NCBI GenBank assembly: GCA_937885475.1
Contig: CAKZZR010000143.1
Coordinates: 1 to 28,305, forward strand
Direction: 5' to 3'
Source: an uncultured Treponema sp.
GTDB lineage: Bacteria > Spirochaetota > Spirochaetia > Treponematales > Treponemataceae
DNA: 28,305 nucleotides
Positions 22,171 to 28,305 of this stretch are shown piece after piece. A program made the position numbers and the translations under genes. The notes under the pieces were generated by a model that saw nothing but the letters and a program-made list of their open reading frames with translations, did not search any database and was not told where the DNA came from. How positions within the stretch are numbered: position 1 is the stretch's first letter; every line of letters begins with the position of its first letter.

Positions 22171-25100
22171 ATGAAAAAGAACCGCATAATCAAAACATCT
22201 GCATTCCTCATGATGGGAATGGCGGCAGTGCTTTCTGCCGAGACAAAAGTTCAGTATATCTCGCCGAATAACGACGGCGTTCAGGACCAGCTTGAGATTC
22301 CGATTAAAATTGCGGACAAGCATCTGGTAAAATCATGGGAGCTGGTTATTGTTGATGGCAGCGACAAGATTGTGCGCACCATCGGAAATAAGGTTGCGCT
22401 TCCGTCAAAATTGGATGTAAAGGGCTTCTTTAAGCAGCTTGCAACTCCAAAGGTAGGCGTAGAGATTCCATCCACAATCGTATGGAATGGTTCCATGGAT
22501 AACGGTGAGACTGCGCCGGACGGAACCTACTACTATTACCTGAAGGCCATTGACGAGAAGGGCAATGAGGGACAGACCGAAAAATACACGGTCGTTGTTG
22601 ACACAAAGGCTCCGGAGATTGCGCTTACACAGCCCGGCGACAAGATTTTTGGCGAGGGTGCGAAGGCTGACTTTGCTGTAAAGCAGTCTGGTTCAAAGGA
22701 AGACAAGTGGACGGGTGTGTTCAAGAATGCCAAGGGCGAAGTTGTGCGCACCATCACCTGGTCTGATTCCGCACCTGAAAACTTCAAATGGAACGGTTCT
22801 AACGACTTGAGCCAGCAGGTGCCGGACGGCGTTTATTCCTACGACATAAGCGCCGTTGACCGCGCCGGAAACGCATCCAACGCTGGAATTTCCAACATCA
22901 TCTATTCTGCTGAAAAGCCTGCTACGAACATTAAGATTGCGGGAAGCAAATATTTTTCTCCAAAGACGGATTCAGAGCTTTCTGACATAACGTTTGAGGT
23001 TACGATTCCTGTTCCGGAAGCTTCCAGCGGAAACAAGCTTACCTCTTGGTCTGTTGCCATTGTTGACGCAAAGGGCAAGGTGTGCCGCGAATACAATCAG
23101 AACGATTCGGAGCTTCCTCCGTCAAAAATTGTGTTCGACGGAACTGACGCGGCAGGCAAGGTTCTTGCTCAGGGAAAATATCAGGCGCTCGTAAACGCCG
23201 CTTACCTTAACGGATATGTTCCTGACACGCTCCGCTCGCCGGAATTCATCCTTGACACGACAAAGCCGTCTGCCCAGATTGGCGTTTCAGAAAAGACATT
23301 CGGCGGTGCCGGAAAGCCTGACGTTAAGATTTCGCTTCTTGACGAGGGTGCCGGTAAATTTGCCGCAGTTCCTCAGTGGCGGGGACGCATCTTTAACGTT
23401 GCCACGAATGAGACGGTACGCGAATATACGTTCGGTCAGTACATTCCTGATTCTATAGTATGGAACGGCTTTGACAAGAGCGGAAAACTGGTTGCCGACG
23501 CGCAGTACAAGTTTGAGCTTTCTGGAACTGACCTTGCCGGAAACAGCGGCGTAAGCGTAAGCAAGGATGCGTTTGAGCTTGATACAAAAGAAGCTAAGAT
23601 TTTCCTTTCTGTAAGCGACAGCGCATTCAGTCCGAACGGCGACAAGGTAAAGGATTCCATGACCTTTACACCGGTTGTAAAGGATGCTGACCAGATTGCG
23701 GAATACACATTTGAAATCAAGGACGCAAAGGGTGCCAGTATAAAGACGCAGAAGGATTCTTCGGCGCTTCCGGCTTCTTTTGTATGGGACGGCAAGGATT
23801 CCTCTGGAATCGTATGCGCTGACGGTGTTTACTCGGCTGCCCTTTCTGTAAAGACTGACAACGGTTCTTCGGCCGCGGTTGCAACTCCGCAGTTCACGCT
23901 TGACACCGTGGCTCCTACCCTTGAGGCAAAGGCTCCGTGGGCAGTATTCAGCCCGGACGGAGACGGCGTTCAGGACACGATTCCTGTTGCAATTACAAAC
24001 TGCTCTAACGAAAAACTCTGGAAGGCAGAGGTGCGCAATGCAGGCGGAAAGGTCGTAAAGACATACACCTGGCAAGGAAAAATCAAGACAGGCGCAAAGG
24101 AGCAGTTTGACTGGGATGGCTCCGACGAGTCTGGAAACAAGGTTGCCGACGGCGTTTATTCTATTGTCATCTCTGCAACTGACGATGCCGGAAACGCGTT
24201 CTCTACGACGCTTGCAAACCTTGCGCTCGACAGCCGCGATACAAAGATTTACGTAACCGCAGAGGAGGAAGGAATTTCTCCGAACGGCGACAATGTGCTT
24301 GACACTCAGAAATTTGACATCCGCGCTTCTGTTGCGGACGGAATTCTTTCTTGGAACTTTGACATCCGCAGCGAAAACGGAACTGCGGTTCGCTCTTGGT
24401 CTGACAAGGACAGCCCGAACCTTCCTTCTGTAATCACATGGGATGGTCTGGATAAGGACGGAAAGGTTGCCGAGGGAACCTTCACCGGAACGCTTAACGT
24501 TGTATATAAGAAGGGTAACCACGTAACTTCTGTTTCTTCTCCGTTCCTGTGTACGGCGCTTCCACCGCAGCTTGCAGTTAAGACGGCTCCTGAATACTTC
24601 AGCCCGGATAACGATGGTACGGACGATGACCTGTTCATCCGTCTGAGCGGAACCTCAAAGGCTATGATTAAGTCATGGTCATTTGTAATCAATGCACCGA
24701 ACGGAAAGCCGTTCTGGACTACAAGCGGAAGCTCTTCTATTACAGAGCGCATCATTTGGGACGGTCTGAGCAACACACAGAAGAACGCCCGCGGCTTTGC
24801 TGAGCGCGTTCAGTCTGCAATGGACTATCCGTATGTATTCACCGTTTCTGACACCCTTGGCATGACCAGCGTCGTAAAGGGCGTTATCCCAGTTGACGTT
24901 CTGGTAATCCGCGACGGCGACGTGCTTAAGATGGCTGTTCCGTCAATCATCTTCCGCAGCGACAACGCGGACTTCAAGACAAAGGCAGAGGTAAGCAATG
25001 GTCTTAATCCAGAGATTGCGGCAAACAACGAGCGCGTTCTTAAGCGTATCGCCGAAATCCTCAATAAGTTCAAGGACTACAAGGTTACGATTGTAGGACA

Positions 25101-25347
25101 CGCAAACCGCGTTACGGACAACGAGGCAGAGGAAACCGAGGACAACCCCAAGATGTGGGGACCTGCGCTCATTCCTCTTTCTGGAAAACGCGCGGAATTC
25201 GTAAAATCTTATCTTGTTAAGAAAGGCGTAAGCGCAAGCCGTCTTTCTACGGAAGGTAAGGGCGGAACGGAGCTTGTGGTTGACTACAAGGACAAGGACA
25301 ACAACTGGAAGAACCGCCGTGTAGAATTCATCCTTGAAAAAAATTAG
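22171..25347 (+). CDS. multi-module FlgD/CHU_C-like Ig protein with OmpA C-terminal domain
   Basis: About 1058 residues. GGAGG (22161-22165) favours ATG 22171 over the adjacent ATG 22168. The signal peptide ends near VLSA-ET. Eight modules of roughly 100-120 residues follow. Most begin with an ISPNNDGVQD/FSPNGDKVKD/FSPDGDGVQD-type motif, have a W(N/D)G core and DGVYS, and end with AxDxAGN or LDTKAP. These are FlgD-Ig/CHU_C-like beta-sandwiches, and the N/D-rich loops look calcium-binding. Modules 2 and 4 lack the SPNGDG motif. The last about 140 residues form an OmpA-like peptidoglycan-binding domain (VTIVGHANR, SGKRAEFVKSYLVKKGV, ASRLSTEGKGG, NRRVEFIL). Inference: a wall-anchored periplasmic stalk, possibly supporting the neighbouring barrel protein. 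Confidence 0.8.
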   Translation: MKKNRIIKTSAFLMMGMAAVLSAETKVQYISPNNDGVQDQLEIPIKIADKHLVKSWELVIVDGSDKIVRTIGNKVALPSKLDVKGFFKQLATPKVGVEIPSTIVWNGSMDNGETAPDGTYYYYLKAIDEKGNEGQTEKYTVVVDTKAPEIALTQPGDKIFGEGAKADFAVKQSGSKEDKWTGVFKNAKGEVVRTITWSDSAPENFKWNGSNDLSQQVPDGVYSYDISAVDRAGNASNAGISNIIYSAEKPATNIKIAGSKYFSPKTDSELSDITFEVTIPVPEASSGNKLTSWSVAIVDAKGKVCREYNQNDSELPPSKIVFDGTDAAGKVLAQGKYQALVNAAYLNGYVPDTLRSPEFILDTTKPSAQIGVSEKTFGGAGKPDVKISLLDEGAGKFAAVPQWRGRIFNVATNETVREYTFGQYIPDSIVWNGFDKSGKLVADAQYKFELSGTDLAGNSGVSVSKDAFELDTKEAKIFLSVSDSAFSPNGDKVKDSMTFTPVVKDADQIAEYTFEIKDAKGASIKTQKDSSALPASFVWDGKDSSGIVCADGVYSAALSVKTDNGSSAAVATPQFTLDTVAPTLEAKAPWAVFSPDGDGVQDTIPVAITNCSNEKLWKAEVRNAGGKVVKTYTWQGKIKTGAKEQFDWDGSDESGNKVADGVYSIVISATDDAGNAFSTTLANLALDSRDTKIYVTAEEEGISPNGDNVLDTQKFDIRASVADGILSWNFDIRSENGTAVRSWSDKDSPNLPSVITWDGLDKDGKVAEGTFTGTLNVVYKKGNHVTSVSSPFLCTALPPQLAVKTAPEYFSPDNDGTDDDLFIRLSGTSKAMIKSWSFVINAPNGKPFWTTSGSSSITERIIWDGLSNTQKNARGFAERVQSAMDYPYVFTVSDTLGMTSVVKGVIPVDVLVIRDGDVLKMAVPSIIFRSDNADFKTKAEVSNGLNPEIAANNERVLKRIAEILNKFKDYKVTIVGHANRVTDNEAEETEDNPKMWGPALIPLSGKRAEFVKSYLVKKGVSASRLSTEGKGGTELVVDYKDKDNNWKNRRVEFILEKN

Positions 25348-25375
25348 AAAAACGAGGAAAATCAGTTCCTACCAG

Positions 25376-25404
25376 TTGACACAAAGCATGCAAAAGTATA
25401 TAGT
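25376..25404 (+). promoter_or_regulatory. tRNA-Asn promoter
   Basis: Consensus TTGACA (25376-25381), exactly 17 nt, TATAGT (25399-25404). Predicted transcription start is near 25411, 17 nt before the mature tRNA. This is the clearest sigma70-type promoter in the window and a useful reference for the others. Confidence 0.85.
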
Positions 25405-25427
25405 ACTATCACATTCGCAAGAATGAT

Positions 25428-25500
25428 GGTTGCTTAGCTCAGCTGGTAGAGCAATGGACTGTTAATCCATGTGTCGCAGGTTCAAAACCTGCAGCAGCCG
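25428..25500 (+). tRNA. tRNA-Asn (anticodon GTT)
   Basis: 73 nt folding as a standard cloverleaf. The acceptor stem is GGTTGCT/AGCAGCC with discriminator G25500 and one G-T pair. D-arm AGCTCAGCTGGTAGAGC; anticodon arm ATGGA-CTGTTAA-TCCAT with anticodon GTT; T-arm GCAGG-TTCAAAA-CCTGC. CCA is not encoded. Confidence 0.97.
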
Positions 25501-25501
25501 G

Positions 25502-25533
25502 AAGCCTTCTCAGAAATGGGAAGGCTTTTTTTT
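25502..25533 (+). terminator. rho-independent terminator of tRNA-Asn
   Basis: Stem AAGCCTTC (25502-25509) with GAAGGCTT (25520-25527), a short loop, then an uninterrupted T run to 25533. It begins one base after the tRNA. Confidence 0.85.
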
Positions 25534-25567
25534 ATGCGCGAATGAATTAAACGGAACGGAAAATGCC

Positions 25568-26296
25568 ATGAGTTGTCATGATGAACCGGAATGTGCGGGT
25601 CAGCCACCGTCAATTGCCGAGGCAAAACGCGCGTTGCGTGCGCGGGCAAAGGCTGAGCTTAAAGCTTATTTTTCTGATGAGAAGCTTGCGGCGGAATGCG
25701 CTAAGTCCGTTGCGAAGTCCTTTTTGCAAAGCGAGGTGTATGCCACCGCTGATATTGTCTGCGGCTATATGGCGATGCGCGATGAGATTGACATTTCGCT
25801 CATTCTGCGCGCGGCACTGAATGACAACAAGCAGGTTGCCTTGCCGCGCATGGTTCCGGGAACGAGCGACATGGACTTTTATTTTGTGCAGGGGCTTGGG
25901 CTTGAGGCTGGCTTTTCGGCTGACAATGCGTATTCCATACTGGAGCCGTCGCCTTCTGCGCAGAAGCTTTTGCTTCGCGAACTTTCTGCCCGTACGGTCT
26001 TTTTGGTGCCTGGGCTTGCGTTCAATCTGAACGGCGCTCGTCTTGGTCGCGGCAAGGGCTATTACGACCGCTACCTAGGCGCGGTTCTTGACGGCGTGCG
26101 TGCTGCGGCTGCAGGCGGTGAGCATGACGCTTCTGCTTTCGATTCTTCGCCCGCACCGTGGGGCGTTCATTCTGTGCCTGCGCTTTGCGGCGTTTGTCCG
26201 GTGAACGTGATAACCAAAGCCGTTCCTGTTGAAGAGAACGACGTACGCATGACTTGGCTTCTTAACGAGTACGGCTTTGTTCGTTGCCACGCGTAG
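25568..26296 (+). CDS. 5-formyltetrahydrofolate cyclo-ligase (MTHFS)
   Basis: 242 residues. ATP-dependent conversion of 5-formyl-THF to 5,10-methenyl-THF in one-carbon metabolism. The family signature is clear: VPGLAFNLNGARLGRGKGYYDRYL, with the N-terminal KRALRARAKAEL helix and VEENDVRM near the end. After GYYDRYL there are about 25 more residues than usual (Ala/Gly/Ser-rich, through GGEHDASAFDSSPAPWGV), probably a surface loop. ATG 25568 was chosen; the longer frame back to 25469 begins inside the tRNA. GGAA lies just upstream. The first 15 residues, with two Cys and one His (SCHDEPEC), are not conserved in the family. Confidence 0.88.
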   Translation: MSCHDEPECAGQPPSIAEAKRALRARAKAELKAYFSDEKLAAECAKSVAKSFLQSEVYATADIVCGYMAMRDEIDISLILRAALNDNKQVALPRMVPGTSDMDFYFVQGLGLEAGFSADNAYSILEPSPSAQKLLLRELSARTVFLVPGLAFNLNGARLGRGKGYYDRYLGAVLDGVRAAAAGGEHDASAFDSSPAPWGVHSVPALCGVCPVNVITKAVPVEENDVRMTWLLNEYGFVRCHA

Positions 26297-26353
26297 CAAT
26301 TTCGATATTCGGGGCGTGCCTCTAAAGCCTGCTGCTGGTACGGTGTGGTTCTT

Positions 26354-28305
26354 TTATTTTTTTGCGTCCGCTGAATACAGTTTGAGCGGCGCTTCCGCAG
26401 GGATGAACGCGGCGCACACTTCCTCAAAATCGCTTTTGCTTGCGTCAAGAATCGTTTGGTATGCGTCCAGATAGCTTTGTGCATTCGTGCCGTCCGCAAT
26501 AAGGCGCGCGGTTCCCCGGTTCGTTCCGCTTTCAGAAAGCGCTTCCAGAATCCACGTGTTCTTTATGTCGCTGCAGAAGCCTGCCTCATTTTGTATGCTT
26601 TGCAGCAGCGTTTCCGCCACCGTCTTATAGGCTTCGTCCGCCTGCGCGGTGTGCGAAACATTCAGCAGCGTGAGCGCCACGCAGTCAAGGTCGCCGCCCG
26701 GTATGACGAGGCGCGTCTCAAACGCCTCTCCTACCAGACTTCGCATCGTAAGCAGCAAAGCATCAAAAATCACGCGTTCCCTTGTACCATTCTTTGGCGC
26801 GCGCATCCAGTATTGCACCGGGTCTGAAAAATCCTTGGTCGGAACAAGAACGGCGGGCATTGGTCCTGCATCCTCTGCCTTTACATCGGTAAAAAACTGA
26901 TGACGCAGCTTGAGCGTAACCCGCCGCGGCTTTGTGGGAAAGTCCGGCGCGGGAATGGCGAGCGGCGAGGTGAGGCGGTTTTGCGCGGTCAGCAGGGCGA
27001 ATGTCTCTTCAAGCGCCTGAAGAACTGCCTCGTCGTCAAAGCTGCCCGCTACCACGATTTTGTACAGCGACGCGTCAAGCATACGCGGGTATGCGTTCAG
27101 AATGTCGGTGTAACTTGTGCGCTGGAGGATGTCCCTTTCCGCATCAAACATATCGCGCACCGCGCCCGTGTCGTACAGATATTTTATCGCCCGGAACGTC
27201 AGCTGGTTCACCGGGCTTGCGTTGTACAAGCGCTTCTGCGTCTGTGCCGCATATACTGCCCGGTCTGCAAGAGTCGGCGCAATGTCGCTGAAAATCAGCG
27301 CATCGCCCGTCGCCCTGATGCACGCCCCCACATCCTCACTTTTGCATTCCAGCGTTATGCAGTGTTGTTCTGTTCCGGGAATCACGTCGGCTTCAGGAAG
27401 CGTCTCAAGCACATTGTTCAAGAAGAGGTCTTGCAAGCTTTTCTGCAAATTCACGGCGACAGATTGCGCCATAAGCTCCTCGAACCCGCTGTTTCCTCTG
27501 TCGCGCTTTTTTCCTCCCGCAATGGAAATGAGAATCGCTGCATTCGTCGTCGTCTGGCTATGCTTTAACACCACGGGAATTCCATTTTTGAGCGTGTGCG
27601 TCATAAGCGTCCGCCGGCTTTCTGTGATGAACGCTTCAAGCGCTTCCTTTGAGTCAAAAAGGCTGTTCTTTTCAAGGTCGTTTTCTTCGGCAACAGTTTC
27701 CTTCGCTCCATTCTGAAGCTGCTGCATGTACCATGAGCTGTTTTTTGCGCTGACAATCTCGTATCCGGCGTTTTCAAAGGCTTTTCGGTGCTTTGTGAAG
27801 TTTTTGGTGTTCAGCAGCACAAAGACAAATGGGTGGGCAGACTGCAACAAATCCGAAAGCGAGTCCGTTGGCTCTGCAAAAATGTCCGCCGGGTGCGAAA
27901 GAACTGTGTCCGCAAGTGTTCCGTTCCTTGCTCCTGGCTCGTTCGTGAGCGGCTCTGTTCCCCAGTTCTGCGCAAGGCAGCTCATGAATTGCGCGGAATT
28001 TGAAGTAACTGCGGAAAAGCCTGCGGCAATTCCCCTCTTTGCAAAGGCGTACTCGTTCTCGCTTGTGGCGGCGGTGCCTTCGTTCAGCTTCTGAAGGAAC
28101 AGCTCCGTCTGCTCCGCTGGCGAGACCTTGTTGTTTTCCATGAGCGTCTGTACGATAAGGCGGCTGGTTCCGCTTTTGTGCGCAGCCGCAACGTTTATGT
28201 ATTCTGCGCCGCGGATATTCAGGCGCTTTTCCTGCGTCAGGGCGGATTTTGCCGTGGAGCCGTCGTTGTTCAGCGTCGCGCTCAATATGTCGCACTGATT
28301 CATGC
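26354..28305 (-). CDS. M16-family (insulinase-like) peptidase, probably 5'-truncated by window edge
   Basis: At least 649 residues; an ATG falls at 28303-28301 but the frame is open to the edge, and the N-terminus looks internal with no signal peptide. Residues about 230-300 match an M16 unit start (HTLKNGIPVVLKHSQTTTNA, AAILISIAGG). Where HxxEH should be, the sequence is GNSGFEELMAQ, lacking both His ligands, so this unit is not a zinc site. RAIKYLYDTGAVRDMFDAER and LDASLYKIVVAGSFD resemble the M16 C-terminal domain. In two-unit M16 proteins the second half is normally inactive, so an active half may lie beyond the edge. The first about 230 residues match no family I recognise. Convergent with the MTHFS gene, 57 bp apart, no terminator seen. 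Confidence 0.65.
   Translation of the reverse strand, partial: MNQCDILSATLNNDGSTAKSALTQEKRLNIRGAEYINVAAAHKSGTSRLIVQTLMENNKVSPAEQTELFLQKLNEGTAATSENEYAFAKRGIAAGFSAVTSNSAQFMSCLAQNWGTEPLTNEPGARNGTLADTVLSHPADIFAEPTDSLSDLLQSAHPFVFVLLNTKNFTKHRKAFENAGYEIVSAKNSSWYMQQLQNGAKETVAEENDLEKNSLFDSKEALEAFITESRRTLMTHTLKNGIPVVLKHSQTTTNAAILISIAGGKKRDRGNSGFEELMAQSVAVNLQKSLQDLFLNNVLETLPEADVIPGTEQHCITLECKSEDVGACIRATGDALIFSDIAPTLADRAVYAAQTQKRLYNASPVNQLTFRAIKYLYDTGAVRDMFDAERDILQRTSYTDILNAYPRMLDASLYKIVVAGSFDDEAVLQALEETFALLTAQNRLTSPLAIPAPDFPTKPRRVTLKLRHQFFTDVKAEDAGPMPAVLVPTKDFSDPVQYWMRAPKNGTRERVIFDALLLTMRSLVGEAFETRLVIPGGDLDCVALTLLNVSHTAQADEAYKTVAETLLQSIQNEAGFCSDIKNTWILEALSESGTNRGTARLIADGTNAQSYLDAYQTILDASKSDFEEVCAAFIPAEAPLKLYSADAKK

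Noticed and set aside
21271..22323. Minus-strand open frame of 350 codons opposite the UPF0164 gene
   Set aside because: Shadow of a well-supported signal-peptide-bearing gene; the protein is Cys/Arg/His-rich low-quality sequence with no motif.
23287..24522. Minus-strand open frame of 411 codons opposite the Ig-module gene
   Set aside because: Antisense of a repetitive gene; periodic codon bias alone explains the long open frame.
25469..25567. N-terminal extension of the MTHFS frame
   Set aside because: It would start inside the tRNA-Asn gene and run through the tRNA terminator; the ATG at 25568 gives a normal family start.

Overview
The window is from a spirochaete, most likely a host-associated Treponema other than T. 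pallidum. Evidence: GroEL opens with a treponeme-like N-terminus (MAKQLLFNEDARKKLLSGVE), there is a homologue of the treponemal adhesin pallilysin (Tp0751), a UPF0164-type outer-membrane barrel protein, and a spirochaete-style set of envelope genes. Base composition is roughly balanced and coding density is high. No phage, insertion sequence or CRISPR array is visible. The species assignment is an inference made without database searches.

Layout. 1-2776 (-) is most of polA, running off the left edge. It diverges from groL (2948-4573, +). A large inverted repeat and a terminator follow groL, then a short + cluster: pallilysin-related protein (4841-6385), ArsB/NhaD-type permease (6413-7555) and PHP-family histidinol-phosphatase (7557-8351). 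Converging on it are a STAS/zinc-ribbon protein (8346-8894, -) with a long structured leader and a hypothetical protein (9137-9688, -). A structured repeat (copy A, 9773-10006) separates the latter from a divergent GT2 glycosyltransferase (10138-11160, +). A tightly coupled minus operon follows: polyprenyl synthase, TPR protein, RseC-like protein (13190 down to 11168).

Divergent from that operon is a long + run: ftsH, lolA-like, rodZ-like, rimO (TTG start inside rodZ) and pcrA/uvrD. Copy B of the structured repeat (20839-20990), nested in a second inverted repeat, separates pcrA from two envelope genes: a UPF0164 barrel protein and a long protein with eight FlgD/CHU_C-like Ig modules and an OmpA peptidoglycan-binding domain. 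Then come tRNA-Asn with a near-consensus promoter and a terminator, 5-formyl-THF cyclo-ligase, and a convergent M16-family peptidase cut by the right edge.

Common themes are envelope biogenesis and anchoring (LolA, RodZ, FtsH, polyprenyl-diphosphate synthase, UPF0164 and OmpA proteins, glycosyltransferase) and genome or translation maintenance (PolA, PcrA, RimO, GroEL, tRNA-Asn).

The most interesting signals are not in the proteins. (1) A family of intergenic elements has conserved A-tract termini (AAAAAATAGC...GCTATTTTTT), conserved unpaired motifs and stems that differ between copies by compensatory changes. (2) Several genes have a sigma70-type -10 box ending 6-7 nt before the ATG and no good Shine-Dalgarno site, which predicts leaderless mRNAs. 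(3) A three-hairpin leader with complementary GCAAGC/GCTTGC loops precedes the STAS gene.
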